From NCBI GenBank assembly GCA_020636325.1, contig JACJYC010000019.1, positions 1 to 64,000 on the forward strand: a DNA stretch of 64,000 bases, in the 5' to 3' direction. This document shows positions 27,379-36,189 of this stretch, piece after piece (positions within the stretch are counted from its first letter, which is position 1; the number at the start of each line of letters is the position of its first letter). The notes under the pieces are model-generated. The model saw only the letters and a list, made by a program, of their open reading frames with translations. It made no database searches and was not told the origin of the DNA. The translations under genes and the position numbers were made by a program. Source of the stretch: Lewinellaceae bacterium (lineage in GTDB: Bacteria; Bacteroidota; Bacteroidia; Chitinophagales; Saprospiraceae).

Positions 27379-27407
27379 TTGAAATATAGCCCAAATATTT
27401 ACTTTTG
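27379..27407 (+). promoter_or_regulatory. Bacteroidota-type promoter (TTG, 18 bp, TACTTTTG)
   Basis: TTG at 27379-27381 and TACTTTTG at 27400-27407, separated by 18 bp, match the -33/-7 pattern of the Bacteroidota sigma factor. The inferred 5' UTR to the GTG at 27522 is about 105 nt. Confidence 0.65.
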
Positions 27408-27521
27408 TACGGCTATGTCCAATTTTTGAATCGCCGCTGTCCATTATTGAAATCGTAGAAAACCTGATTTTCAACTAGTTGGTCGGGCGTTTAAAATCAT
27501 TTTCAAACCAAAAAGAAGATT

Positions 27522-27884
27522 GTGGAGAACGAGAGGAATTCAAAGCGGCTGGAGAGTGTGTTTTCCAAGAAAGTAAAAGCGGGAAAGAGAAGGACCTATT
27601 TCTTCGATGTGCGGCGCACAAAAGGAGAGGACTACTACCTTACCCTGACGGAAAGCACCAAGAAATTCGGCAGGGACGGATACGAACGCCACAAAATATT
27701 TCTCTATAAAGAGGATTTCAACCGCTTCCTGGCCAGTCTGGAGGAGACCATCAACTACATCAAGACCGAGTTGATGCCGGAGTACGATTATGAGGAGTTC
27801 GACCGCCGTCATGCTGAAAATGACGAGTACGACGAGGACATGGAGCGAAGCCCCGAAGGGGAAGAAGAAGACCTGACCTGGTAA
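27522..27884 (+). CDS. DUF3276 / PUR-alpha-like nucleic-acid-binding protein
   Basis: A 120-aa protein with a GTG start (GTGGAGAACGAGAGG). The core SVFSKKVKAGKRRTYFFDVR, then DYYLTLTESTKKF and RHKIFLYKEDFNRFLASLEE forms the single PUR repeat typical of the Bacteroidota DUF3276 family, whose members bind DNA or RNA as dimers (the Borrelia relative is a regulator). The C-terminus is an acidic tail (EYDEDMERSPEGEEEDLTW). A good TTG-N18-TACTTTTG promoter lies ~115 bp upstream, leaving a long leader that could carry autoregulation. It is probably an abundant cytoplasmic regulator. Confidence 0.9.
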   Translation: MENERNSKRLESVFSKKVKAGKRRTYFFDVRRTKGEDYYLTLTESTKKFGRDGYERHKIFLYKEDFNRFLASLEETINYIKTELMPEYDYEEFDRRHAENDEYDEDMERSPEGEEEDLTW

Positions 27885-28047
27885 TCTCCAAATAATTGGA
27901 TCTGTTTTCGGCTCCACCGTAAGCTACCCGGTCCCGGATTTGGCAATGGTTTGGGGCGCCCCGGACAGCGGAACCCTGCCACCCGCTATCGGCCCGGACC
28001 AGGATGGCGCCTATCGGGTGTTTACCTTGAGCCCATTCCATAAAGCG

Positions 28048-28130
28048 TTTTTCCCGCGAATGCGCAAAAAATTGATTTTCAACACGCTGTGCGTACCGAA
28101 AATCCTGTTGACACAAAATCCTGAACGGTC
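28048..28130 (-). repeat. dispersed ~83-bp repeat, copy A
   Basis: Minus-strand sequence beginning GACCGTTCAGGATTTTGTG and ending near TTCGCGGGAAAA matches the plus-strand tract 46401-46485 at most positions, including TTTTGTGTCAACAG and GCGTG followed by TGAAAAT. Identity is visible by eye; ends are approximate. Confidence 0.65.
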
Positions 28131-28215
28131 TCTTTACCTTGCCCGGGCAAAACCCTTGGGAAAAGACCGACCTGAACCAATCCGCCAATCGCATTGAATA
28201 TGTGAATCCCCGGAC

Positions 28216-28262
28216 GCTCTCACTCTCTCACCTCTCTCACTCTCTCACCTCTCTCACCCTCT
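28216..28262. repeat. tandem CTCACCTCTCTCACT repeats
   Basis: Pyrimidine-rich units of 7-8 bp (TCTCACC / TCTCACT) lie a few bases past the stop of the convergent minus-strand gene, whose TAG (28271-28269) is followed directly by TGGATTAGAGGGTGAGAGAGG-like sequence on its own strand. Confidence 0.75.
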
Positions 28263-28268
28263 AATCCA

Positions 28269-30368
28269 CTAATAAGCTCCCAAATACCGCCGCAGGAACC
28301 ACTCTACCGTAAGCAGGAACAGGAGCAGGAAAAAGAGCCATTTAAGGTTGATGGCGGCACGTGTTTTGGTGGAGGAGTAAATGACCTCTTTGACCGAGTT
28401 TTTGCTGCTGATCAGGTCGGGCAGGGCGCCGATCTGGTCGGGGTAAACCATTTTGCCGTCGAATTGCTCGCTGAGCAGGCGAAGCATGCCGTGGTCGGCG
28501 GTGGTTTCGAAGAGTTCGAGTTGGATGGGTTGAACGCTGAACTGGCCGCTGAACGTCAGTTGCTGACCGCTGCTGTTGGCGAACGCCTGGAAGGTATAGT
28601 TCCCGACGGGCAGGATTCCCGCGCTGAGGGTATAGGCGTTGCCGGCCTTATTGAAGGTAGAGTTGTATTCCTTGCCTTCTTCATCCCGGATCGTTATGGT
28701 GGCATCCGGGTCGTTGACCAGCTCGTAATTCTCGTTGTACAATTCGGCATCGAGTATTACGGGCTCGTTCTCATTGAAAATGCTTTTGGGCAGGCTGACC
28801 CGGAACCGGCGCTTGTCCTCTTTCAGACCGACATACTGGATGATCTTCCCGATCAGCTCGTTGGACAGGTCGTGGTTCTGGTTATCCAGAAAATCATACA
28901 GGCGCCATTTCCAGATGCCTTCCGCGCAGATAACCCCCATGCGGGTATTGTTAGGGGAGCCGAGCACGATCAGCGGATAGCGGGTATCGATACGGCCGAT
29001 CCGTTGGAAGAGCAAGGGCTGCCCGGTACCGGAAGCGGCAAAATCGGCAAACGGCGCAACCAGCGGCGGAAAGCGGCTGATGATCTTGCGCAGATCCTCA
29101 CTGACGGTAAACAGGTTGAAATCGGGCGCTACGAGCCCCTGAACCTCATTATTGCCCGGGCCGGACGCCTGGATGGTCACCAGGGGTTGTACCCGGTTGA
29201 GCAGGGAGAGGTTGGTTTGCGCCCCCACGATGAACAAGGTCGGGATATTTTTCGTCTGGATCTGGTTGAGAATGCCCGTAGCGTCATTGTTCAGGCCGGG
29301 CAACTGGTGCAGGATCAAAACGTCATAATCCGCCAGGTTGCCGGTAAAACCGTTGATATACCGGATATCCACCTGATAATTCTTGCTGGTTGTCAGGGCT
29401 TGTTTCAGGGCTGAGAGGTCGGGATGCGGGGCGTTGGCCAGGATCAGGATCTTCTGGCGGGCGTCCAGCACATCGATGAAAATCTCCTTGGCATTGTTGA
29501 GGGTGGTGGCTTCTCCGCTGAGCGACTGGACCGCAACGCGAAATCGCTGCACTCCTGCCTTGTCGGCATCCAGGACAATTTCCTGGGTTGTAAAAAAGTC
29601 GTTGGTCCCTATGGCAAAGGGGATATCCTGCAGTTTGCGGGCGCTGCCGCCGTCTACTTTATACACGCTGAGGACGCTGTTGGCGCCGGCGCAATTGAGG
29701 GCGGAAATATCCACCTGCACGCTGAATTTGTCGCCGAGGTAGGCGATCTTGTTGTGAAAGACGCGGCGAAGGGCCAGGTCTTTTTTCGGCGTAGTATCGC
29801 CCAGTGCAACTGTAAATACGGGGATGCCCAGCTGGTTGCCGGAATAAACGGGATTGCTGCCTTCGTTGTAGATCCCGTCGCTGGCCAGGATCACAGCGCC
29901 CAGGTTCTGGTTGCTGTACAGGTCATAGACTTCCTTGAGGAACTGGGAGATATTGGAAACCTTGTCGGTATAGGAAAAATCGATGCCTTCGCGGACCTCA
30001 TCCCCGAAAGAATAGGCTTTGAGCTCATAATCGTTGCCGAGTTTGTCCTGGAGCTGCTCCATGGCGAGCTTGTACTGCTCGCGTTGTTCATCGGTCATTT
30101 CGGCGGCGATGGACTCTGAATTGTCCTGCGCTACCAGCACGATGGGTTTTTTGACCTCGGTATTCAGGCTTTTGATGAGGGGTGAGAGGAGCAGGGCGGC
30201 GATCAGGGCAATGACGATCGTACGTACCGCGGCCATAAGCCACCTGACCCAGGTCGGCTGTTCCTGGAAGGTCTGATCCCGGAAGTACAACAAGGCAGCA
30301 CCACCGGCGCCCAACGCCAGACACAGGATCAACCACCAGGCCGGGTACTGAAAAGAAATTTGCTCCAT
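28269..30368 (-). CDS. VWA-like integral membrane protein of unknown function
   Basis: 699 aa from the ATG at 30368 (MEQISFQYPAWWLILCLALG). Two N-terminal membrane helices (residues ~10-30 and ~40-62) are followed by a VWA-like region (KKPIVLVAQDNSESI in place of the classical DxSxS, then GAVILASDGIYNEGSNP). Next come Ig-like segments and a region with glutamine-amidotransferase-like strands (KILILANAPHPDLSALKQAL, YDVLILHQLPGL). The C-terminus is a single helix (WLFFLLLFLLTVEWFLRRYLG). The layout resembles BatA-like or membrane-anchored VWA proteins of Bacteroidota. I infer an envelope protein with a large periplasmic domain and assign no function. Confidence 0.8.
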   Translation of the reverse strand: MEQISFQYPAWWLILCLALGAGGAALLYFRDQTFQEQPTWVRWLMAAVRTIVIALIAALLLSPLIKSLNTEVKKPIVLVAQDNSESIAAEMTDEQREQYKLAMEQLQDKLGNDYELKAYSFGDEVREGIDFSYTDKVSNISQFLKEVYDLYSNQNLGAVILASDGIYNEGSNPVYSGNQLGIPVFTVALGDTTPKKDLALRRVFHNKIAYLGDKFSVQVDISALNCAGANSVLSVYKVDGGSARKLQDIPFAIGTNDFFTTQEIVLDADKAGVQRFRVAVQSLSGEATTLNNAKEIFIDVLDARQKILILANAPHPDLSALKQALTTSKNYQVDIRYINGFTGNLADYDVLILHQLPGLNNDATGILNQIQTKNIPTLFIVGAQTNLSLLNRVQPLVTIQASGPGNNEVQGLVAPDFNLFTVSEDLRKIISRFPPLVAPFADFAASGTGQPLLFQRIGRIDTRYPLIVLGSPNNTRMGVICAEGIWKWRLYDFLDNQNHDLSNELIGKIIQYVGLKEDKRRFRVSLPKSIFNENEPVILDAELYNENYELVNDPDATITIRDEEGKEYNSTFNKAGNAYTLSAGILPVGNYTFQAFANSSGQQLTFSGQFSVQPIQLELFETTADHGMLRLLSEQFDGKMVYPDQIGALPDLISSKNSVKEVIYSSTKTRAAINLKWLFFLLLFLLTVEWFLRRYLGAY

Positions 30369-30544
30369 AACGATTCCTTCATCTTCCAAAAACGCGCGAC
30401 TCGCCGGGAAGTTGCATTTCGGATGCTAAAGGCGCGCAAGATAGGGAGTTGGCGGCAAAGATTCCGGAAATCTTTATGAATTTTGAAATCATTGGCCAGC
30501 AGACATTTAGGCGGATTCCCCCCCTGTTAACGGTCATTTACCCT

Positions 30545-30552
30545 TATTTTTG
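30545..30552 (+). promoter_or_regulatory. -7 box TATTTTTG
   Basis: Exact TAnnTTTG match 40 bp upstream of the ATG at 30593. It supports that start over the in-frame ATG at 30449. Confidence 0.55.
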
Positions 30553-30592
30553 CAGTAATTTATTGAGAAAGCGCCACCCAAAATTCAGAATC

Positions 30593-32749
30593 ATGAAATC
30601 CTTTAACCGTACAACTGCTCTTTTCGCCGCTCTTTTCTTCCCTTTCTCCCTGCTCACCGCCCAATCGACGACAACCGGACTGATCCGCGTGGATCAATTC
30701 GGGTACCAGCCCGGATTCAACAAGGTTGCCGTTATTGCCGATCCGCAGGTGGGGTTCAATGCCGCCGAATCCTATACCCCAGGCCCGGTGCTGCAGGTGC
30801 GCCTGGCCAGCAACGGGCAAACCGTTTTCAGCGATTCGCCGACAGCCTGGAAAAACGGCGCCACCCATGACCAATCGGGCGACCGGGGTTGGTGGTTCGA
30901 TTTTTCGGGGGTCACCGAACCGGGTGAATATTACATTTATGACCCCGCCAACCAGGTAGCATCCTATCCCTTCCGGATTGCCGACGACGTTTACCGCGAC
31001 GTGCTCCGCCAGGCGGTGCGCATGTTCTTCTACCAGCGCATCGGCATGGCCAAGCAACCGCCGTACGTCGACGCCAAATGGGCTGACGGCGCCGCATTTG
31101 AGGGCCCCAATCAGGACCGGGGCGCGCGCAGCCGGTGGGATAAAGCCAACCCCGAAACCGCCCGCGACCTGCACGGCGGCTGGATGGATGCCGGCGATGT
31201 GAACAAATACACCACCTTTGCGGAGAGCGCCGTGTTCCAGCTGCTGACCGCCTACAGCCGGAACCCGAACCTCTTCACCGATTTTTTCGGCATACCGGAA
31301 AGCGGCAACGGCATCCCCGACCTGCTGGATGAAGTGATGTGGGAGCTCGACTGGCTCATGCGCATGCAGGATGCAACGGGTACGGGCGGCCTGTTGCTCA
31401 AGCTCGGCGTGGATAATTTTGAAGACGTATCCCCGCCGAGCGCCGATACCCGCCCGAGGTACTACCTGCCGGAATGCACCAGCGCTACGCTGGCCGGTTG
31501 CGCCATGTTTGCCAAAGCCGGGTATGTTTTCAGGAATGCCGGCATTCCCGCCTTGAATGACTATGCCGACGAATTGATCCTGCGCGCACGGGTAGCCTGG
31601 GAAAGGGCCAAGGTATCTACCGTGAATTTCACCTTTCTGGAAACCGAATGCGACGACGGCGAAATCAAATCGGGTTATGCCGACAGAACCGAGGTGGAAC
31701 AGATCGAAAGCGCCTTTACGGCCGCCGTATACCTGTACGGCATCACGGGCCTCGACGAATTCAGGGATTTTGCCGAAGGCCGGTACAACACCATCCGACC
31801 GTATCTCGATAATTGGTGGGGGCCTTACCGCATGGTGAGTTCGGAAGCGCTTTTGGACTTCAGCCAGATGTCCGGGATCAATCCGGCCATTGTCAGCAAT
31901 ATCCGGCTGCAGAAGGGCAACCTCAATGATGCCGGTTTTTCCGTCAATGAATTCAACAATCAGGAAGACCTTTACCGCTCCTATATGGATGATTGGGCCT
32001 ACCACTGGGGCAGCAATCAGGTGCGGGCCAATTGCGGCACCATCAATATGGACTTTATTCACTACGGGATCAATCCCAATAAAAAGGAGTCCTATCAATT
32101 GGTGGCCGAGCAGTACCTGCATTACTTCCACGGGGTCAACGCCCTGGGCCTGTGCATGCTCACCAATATGTACGCCTACGGCGGCGACCACTGCGCCAAC
32201 GAGATCTACCATACCTGGTTTGGCGACAATACGGCCTGGGACAATGCCCTGACGTCGCCGAAAGGCCCGCCGCCCGGGTATTTGACGGGCGGCCCGAACA
32301 AGGATTTCACCCTGCCCGATATTGTCCCGCCCGGCGGACAGCCCATCCAGAAATCCTACAAGGACTGGAATACAGGCTGGCCCGAAAATTCATGGGAAAT
32401 CACAGAGCCCGCAATTTATTACCAGGCCGCCTATATCCTGTTGTTGAGCACCCTGATGCCCTCCGACCTGGTGGGCAGCGGCCCCGAACCCGAAGCAGGT
32501 TTCTATTTCACGGCCGCTCCGAACCCGTTCAGGGACCGGTTTGAAATCCGGTTTGACGCGCCTTTGTCCGACGGAACCTGGACGGTTGAGGTGCTGGACA
32601 TCACAGGCAAGGCCATTGCAACCGCCGCAGCCGAACCGGGCAAGCCCACAGAAGTGGTCCTGCCGGACGATACGCCTTCCGGCATGTTTATTGCTGTACT
32701 GCTGAGGGACGGGGTGCCTGCGGGGCGGCAAAAAGTTGTTCGGTTCTAA
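30593..32749 (+). CDS. glycoside hydrolase family 9 (cellulase/endoglucanase-like) with T9SS sorting domain
   Basis: 718 aa from the ATG at 30593, chosen because a signal peptide follows (TTALFAALFFPFSLLTAQS) and a -7 box precedes it. Residues ~25-125 form the N-terminal Ig-like CelD_N domain (IRVDQFGYQPGFNKVAVI, YYIYDPANQVASYPFRI). The (alpha/alpha)6 catalytic domain has the GH9 nucleophile/base signature D199-A-G-D202, the YLTGGPN motif and the general-acid segment SWEITEPAIYY with E605. A T9SS type A sorting domain ends the protein (AAPNPFRDRFEIRF, PSGMFIAVLL). It should be secreted and act on beta-1,4-glucans or similar; substrate range is unknown. Confidence 0.92.
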   Translation: MKSFNRTTALFAALFFPFSLLTAQSTTTGLIRVDQFGYQPGFNKVAVIADPQVGFNAAESYTPGPVLQVRLASNGQTVFSDSPTAWKNGATHDQSGDRGWWFDFSGVTEPGEYYIYDPANQVASYPFRIADDVYRDVLRQAVRMFFYQRIGMAKQPPYVDAKWADGAAFEGPNQDRGARSRWDKANPETARDLHGGWMDAGDVNKYTTFAESAVFQLLTAYSRNPNLFTDFFGIPESGNGIPDLLDEVMWELDWLMRMQDATGTGGLLLKLGVDNFEDVSPPSADTRPRYYLPECTSATLAGCAMFAKAGYVFRNAGIPALNDYADELILRARVAWERAKVSTVNFTFLETECDDGEIKSGYADRTEVEQIESAFTAAVYLYGITGLDEFRDFAEGRYNTIRPYLDNWWGPYRMVSSEALLDFSQMSGINPAIVSNIRLQKGNLNDAGFSVNEFNNQEDLYRSYMDDWAYHWGSNQVRANCGTINMDFIHYGINPNKKESYQLVAEQYLHYFHGVNALGLCMLTNMYAYGGDHCANEIYHTWFGDNTAWDNALTSPKGPPPGYLTGGPNKDFTLPDIVPPGGQPIQKSYKDWNTGWPENSWEITEPAIYYQAAYILLLSTLMPSDLVGSGPEPEAGFYFTAAPNPFRDRFEIRFDAPLSDGTWTVEVLDITGKAIATAAAEPGKPTEVVLPDDTPSGMFIAVLLRDGVPAGRQKVVRF

Positions 32750-32869
32750 AGTCGCACAGCAGGTTGCAGGGGGCAACTAAATCGGATTATTTTCGTTTTT
32801 GTTGGACAACCCCGCGGGCATGCAGCCTGTTTATTTAATTTAGCGTCTTTTAAAAAAATAAGAACGATC

Positions 32870-34153
32870 ATGAAGCAGTTCCTGATTTCTGCTCTGTTTT
32901 TCCTGGCGGCTTTGGGTCCGGTCCGGGCGGCGTATATCCTGATCCCGATGGATGCCGAGTCGCAGCGCAACCACCTTAAGGCGTACGGAATCGCCTACTG
33001 GGTGCTGAACAACGGACAGGAAGCCTGGTGGTTGCTGAATTACAGGGGCGGCAGTTTCGCCTTCCAGCACAATCGCATTTTCGAGCGCGAATGCCTCACG
33101 CGCGGCGTCAGTTTCGAGGTCATCCCCGACGCCCAGTTCAATAAGATACTGAGCGATATCAGCAACCCAGAAGTGAACATGGATGCCCTCAAACTGGAGG
33201 TTGCCCCCAAGATCGCCGTTTATACGCCCGATTTCAACTTCCAGAAAGGCGACAAGATACAGCCCTGGGACGATGCGGTCACGCTGGTGCTGACCTATGC
33301 GGAAATTCCGTATGAAACCATTTACGATTCCGAGGTGATGAACGACCAGTTGCCAAAATACGACTGGATCCACCTCCACCACGAGGATTTTACCGGGCAG
33401 TACGGCCGGTTTTACCGATCGTACCACAACCAGCCCTGGTACCGCGAACACGTCCGGTTTCAGGAAACGCTGGCCCACAGCCTGGGATTTGAAAAGGTAA
33501 GCCAGCTCAAACTGGCCGTTGTCAAGCGGATCAAGGAATACGTTGCCGGCGGCGGGTTCATGTTCGCCATGTGTTCGGCCACCGACTCGTATGACATCGC
33601 CCTGGCTGCGGATGGGGTTGATATCTGCGCCCAGATGTACGACGGCGATCCTTCCGACCCGCAGGCCCAGGAAAAACTGGACTTCAGCAAGACCTTTGCC
33701 TTCAAGGACTTCCAGCTCATCCGCGACCCGCTGATCTACGAGTTTTCCACCATCGACAATACCGACGCCCGCGGCATTCCGCCGGAGCAGGATTATTTCA
33801 CCCTGTTCGATTTTTCGGCCAAGTGGGACCCTGTCCCCACCATGCTGACCCAATGCCATACCCGAACCGTGAAAGGCTTTATGGGGCAGACCACCGCCTT
33901 CAGGAAGCAGTATATCAAGTCGGACGCCCTGATCCTGGGCGAGACCAAACCCGCGCAGGAAGCCCGTTATATCCACGGCACGTACGGCCAGGGGTTCTGG
34001 ACCTTCTACGGCGGCCACGATCCGGAGGATTACCGGCACTTCGTCAACGAGCCTGAAACGGACCTGAACCTGCACCCCAATTCACCGGGCTACCGGCTGA
34101 TCCTGAACAATATCCTGTTTCCTGCCGCCAAGAAGAAACAACGCAAAACCTAA
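32870..34153 (+). CDS. conserved secreted protein (often labelled 'asparagine synthetase B' in Bacteroidota)
   Basis: 427 aa with signal peptide MKQFLISALFFLAALGPVRA. The mature N-terminus AYILIPMDAESQRNHLKAYG is a hallmark of a Bacteroidota-wide family that databases commonly call asparagine synthetase B. I see neither the N-terminal catalytic Cys nor the ATP-pyrophosphatase motif SGGxDS of that enzyme, so the name is probably wrong. The segment YVAGGGFMFAMCSATDSYDI and the strand pattern IAVYTPD / YDWIHLHHEDF suggest a class I amidotransferase or ThuA-like fold. It precedes an HtrA protease by 9 bp, so it is likely an envelope protein in an operon. Confidence 0.83.
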   Translation: MKQFLISALFFLAALGPVRAAYILIPMDAESQRNHLKAYGIAYWVLNNGQEAWWLLNYRGGSFAFQHNRIFERECLTRGVSFEVIPDAQFNKILSDISNPEVNMDALKLEVAPKIAVYTPDFNFQKGDKIQPWDDAVTLVLTYAEIPYETIYDSEVMNDQLPKYDWIHLHHEDFTGQYGRFYRSYHNQPWYREHVRFQETLAHSLGFEKVSQLKLAVVKRIKEYVAGGGFMFAMCSATDSYDIALAADGVDICAQMYDGDPSDPQAQEKLDFSKTFAFKDFQLIRDPLIYEFSTIDNTDARGIPPEQDYFTLFDFSAKWDPVPTMLTQCHTRTVKGFMGQTTAFRKQYIKSDALILGETKPAQEARYIHGTYGQGFWTFYGGHDPEDYRHFVNEPETDLNLHPNSPGYRLILNNILFPAAKKKQRKT

Positions 34154-34162
34154 AATAAGCAA

Positions 34163-35305
34163 ATGAGCAAACTGACAATCCGGCTGTTACTGGCCGTAAT
34201 CCTGGCAGGCGCCGGCTTCTTTGCGGGTGTTGCCTGGAAAAACGCCGATAACGCCTCCTCCCCCGGTGTGGAAGCGGATACCATCCAATCCGGCCAATCC
34301 AAGCTGGTCAACATTACGGATGACATCGACGAAGGCCTGACCGACGAGGAGATGCACAATATCCGGCTTTTCGAACGGGCGGCGCCTTCCGTATGCTTCA
34401 TTACCACAACTTCGATCACCCGGGATTTCTGGACCCGGAACATCATGGAGATCCCCAAGGGTACGGGTTCCGGGTTTGTATGGGATAAGGAAGGTCATAT
34501 CGTCACCAATTACCACGTAATCGAGGATGCGGACAAAGCGCAGGTCACGCTGGCCGACCAGACCATCTGGGACGCGACCCTGGTGGGTTATGCCCCGGAG
34601 AAGGACCTGGCGGTGTTGCGCATTGAAGCCCCGAAAGAAAGCCTCATCCCGATCCCGGTCGGGCAGTCCGGCAACCTGCGGGTCGGGCAGTCGGTGTATG
34701 CCATCGGCAACCCGTTCGGGCTCGACCAGACCCTGACAACCGGCATTGTAAGCGCGCTGGGCAGGGAAATCCAGTCGCGGGCCGGTACCCCCATACGGGA
34801 TGCCATCCAGACGGACGCCGCCATCAACCCCGGCAATTCCGGGGGGCCGCTGCTGAATTCCTCCGGGATGCTGATCGGGGTGAATACGGCCATCTACAGC
34901 CCTTCCGGCGCTTCGGCGGGGATCGGTTTTTCCATTCCTGTGGACGTTGTGAGGTGGGTAGTGCCTGAGCTGATCAAATACAAGCAAATCCGGCGGCCGT
35001 CAATGGGCGTTGAGCTGCTCGACCAGAACATTGCCAGGCGTTGGGGGGTTGAAGGCGCTGTGATCGTGGAGGTAACGCAAGGCGGGCCTGCCGAACGGGC
35101 GGGCATGAAGCCTACTTACCGCGACCGTTACGGCCGGATCCTGTTGGGCGATGTCATCGTCGGCATCAACAAGGACGAAATAAAATCCGAAGGCGATTTT
35201 ATCCTGGCTTTGGAGAAGTACAATCCGGGCGATCAGGTGGAAGTCCATATCATTCGGGAAGAAAAAGAAAAGATTTTGCAGCTGCAATTGGCCGATTGGA
35301 ATTAA
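34163..35305 (+). CDS. HtrA/Deg-type trypsin-like serine protease with PDZ domain
   Basis: 380 aa. An N-terminal signal or membrane anchor (LLLAVILAGAGFFAGVAW) is followed by the protease domain with catalytic triad H118 (TNYHVIEDA), D148 (EKDLAVLRI) and S226 (NPGNSGGPL). One PDZ domain covers ~285-375 (MGVELLDQ, GPAERAGMKP, GDVIVGINKDEIKSEGDFI). Length and single PDZ suit a DegS- or HhoA-type periplasmic protease for envelope quality control or regulated proteolysis. It starts 9 bp after the preceding gene and is probably co-transcribed with it. A 546-bp gap follows. Confidence 0.92.
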   Translation: MSKLTIRLLLAVILAGAGFFAGVAWKNADNASSPGVEADTIQSGQSKLVNITDDIDEGLTDEEMHNIRLFERAAPSVCFITTTSITRDFWTRNIMEIPKGTGSGFVWDKEGHIVTNYHVIEDADKAQVTLADQTIWDATLVGYAPEKDLAVLRIEAPKESLIPIPVGQSGNLRVGQSVYAIGNPFGLDQTLTTGIVSALGREIQSRAGTPIRDAIQTDAAINPGNSGGPLLNSSGMLIGVNTAIYSPSGASAGIGFSIPVDVVRWVVPELIKYKQIRRPSMGVELLDQNIARRWGVEGAVIVEVTQGGPAERAGMKPTYRDRYGRILLGDVIVGINKDEIKSEGDFILALEKYNPGDQVEVHIIREEKEKILQLQLADWN

Positions 35306-35545
35306 ATTTGCGGCAAATTTAGTCTTAACAAGACCTTAACTATGGTCTAATTAACTGATTTTGAATTATTTAGAACAATAACATCCATATCCATACAACC
35401 CTCAGGGTAAAAATTGTTGTTATATAAGTGACTTGACTTCATAACCTCCGTCAAAAAGGCGTCAACTGAAGAGAAAGGCAAAGCAAAAGAGCGGCGCCGG
35501 GAAAAATGAAGAGTCAGGAACTTTGACCAACAAGATGAAGGTTTT

Positions 35546-35610
35546 CATGATATGAATATGGGTTTTAGGTGTTTTTTTGAGGGGGAACTCTAGGGTTCCC
35601 CCTTTTTTAT
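35546..35610 (+). terminator. intrinsic terminator with weak box (element copy 5)
   Basis: Perfect stem GGGGGAAC (35581-35588) / GTTCCCCC (35595-35602) with a six-base loop, followed by TTTTTT. Upstream, TTTTCATGATATGAATATGG (35542-35561) resembles the conserved box only loosely. It probably ends the HtrA transcript. Confidence 0.85.
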
Positions 35611-35793
35611 TTTTTTTCTCACAAAACAGAAGTATTTAGCCGATTCCTATCAAGTTATTGTAACATTTTTTTGGATCTTCCGTGGATTATTATTAATTTT
35701 ACCCCGTTACAAAACATCCATCACATTTCCTTTGCTTAGTCGTCTGCGGTTCAAGACAGGCAGGGGCTTCCCACAAATGAAGCACTTCAAGGG

Positions 35794-35824
35794 ATATACC
35801 GGCTTTTTGGTATATGTTTTTTTT
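35794..35824 (+). promoter_or_regulatory. inverted repeat ATATACC-N8-GGTATAT before the peptide gene
   Basis: Arms 35794-35800 and 35809-35815 are perfectly complementary and are followed by a T-rich stretch (35817-35824). The site ends 37 bp before the peptide ATG. It could be an operator, or a weak hairpin terminator/attenuator in a leader; TATGTTTT within it also resembles a -7 box (7 of 8). Confidence 0.45.
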
Positions 35825-35851
35825 ATTCTCTCAATTTAAACCGATTTAAGT

Positions 35852-35977
35852 ATGAAGACTTTGGAGCAATTCAAAGGCCTGAATCCGGACGTGGTTCTGG
35901 ATGGCAGGGAGTTGGTTGCAATTAAGGGAGGTGGAGATCCGCCGCCCTGGCAATGGCCGCCGGACGACGACGAATAG
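35852..35977 (+). CDS. small double-glycine-leader peptide (candidate RiPP/pheromone precursor)
   Basis: A 41-codon gene reading M-K-T-L-E-Q-F-K-G-L, then NPDVVLDGRELVAIKGGG, then the core DPPPWQWPPDDDE. The ELVAIKGG segment is the GG-type leader cleavage motif seen in Bacteroidota natural-product and bacteriocin precursors (hydrophobic residues before Gly-Gly). The core after the glycines is 13-14 residues rich in Pro, Trp and Asp, without Cys, Ser or Thr, so lanthionine or azole chemistry is unlikely; ester/amide crosslinks, Trp modification or no modification remain possible. A perfect hairpin terminator follows at 36090. The next gene is a TPR histidine kinase. No modification enzyme or C39 exporter lies nearby. 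The coding assignment rests on motif and context only. Confidence 0.72.
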   Translation: MKTLEQFKGLNPDVVLDGRELVAIKGGGDPPPWQWPPDDDE

Positions 35978-36089
35978 CCATCTGCCTTCAACGCCTCCTT
36001 ACTGACCACTAACCATGCCCCGGACAGCAAGAAATTGAATTCGGGCGGGATAGCTGGGCGCAAGAACTGGCGTTAGTCAACCAACAAGC

Positions 36090-36134
36090 GCAACTGCCAT
36101 CCTGCTGAGTCAGCGATGGCAGTTGCCGTTTTAA
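36090..36134 (+). terminator. 12-bp perfect hairpin terminator after the peptide gene
   Basis: GCAACTGCCATC (36090-36101) pairs perfectly with GATGGCAGTTGC (36115-36126). The 13-base loop contains its own palindrome GCTGAGTCAGC, and TTTT follows at 36129-36132. It should separate most peptide transcripts from the downstream kinase gene. Confidence 0.8.
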
Positions 36135-36189
36135 CGTTTAGTCAGCACCCAACACAGTCGAAATTGATAGATCTTTATCTGTACGACCC

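Larger units (their letters stand above)
27885..28268. other. 384-bp gap without a convincing gene
   Basis: Open frames exist on both strands (for example plus 27940-28197 and minus 27760-28194), but neither shows a motif or a sensible start, and the latter covers a real gene in antisense. The gap holds one copy of a dispersed ~83-bp repeat (28048-28130) and a CTCACTCTCTCAC tandem tract (28216-28262). Confidence 0.6.
35306..35851. other. 546-bp intergenic region upstream of the small peptide gene
   Basis: It is AT-rich in its first 150 bp. I see no coding frame with support. It contains a strong terminator preceded by a weak copy of the conserved box (35546-35610) and a perfect 7-bp inverted repeat with T-tract (35794-35824) directly before the peptide gene. 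Confidence 0.6.

Noticed and set aside
27940..28197. 85-codon plus-strand frame in the gap after the PUR gene
   Set aside because: No motif, no ribosome site, and part of it overlaps a dispersed repeat.
30560..32212. 550-codon minus-strand frame opposite the GH9 gene
   Set aside because: Shadow of the GH9 frame, whose catalytic motifs and sorting domain are on the plus strand.
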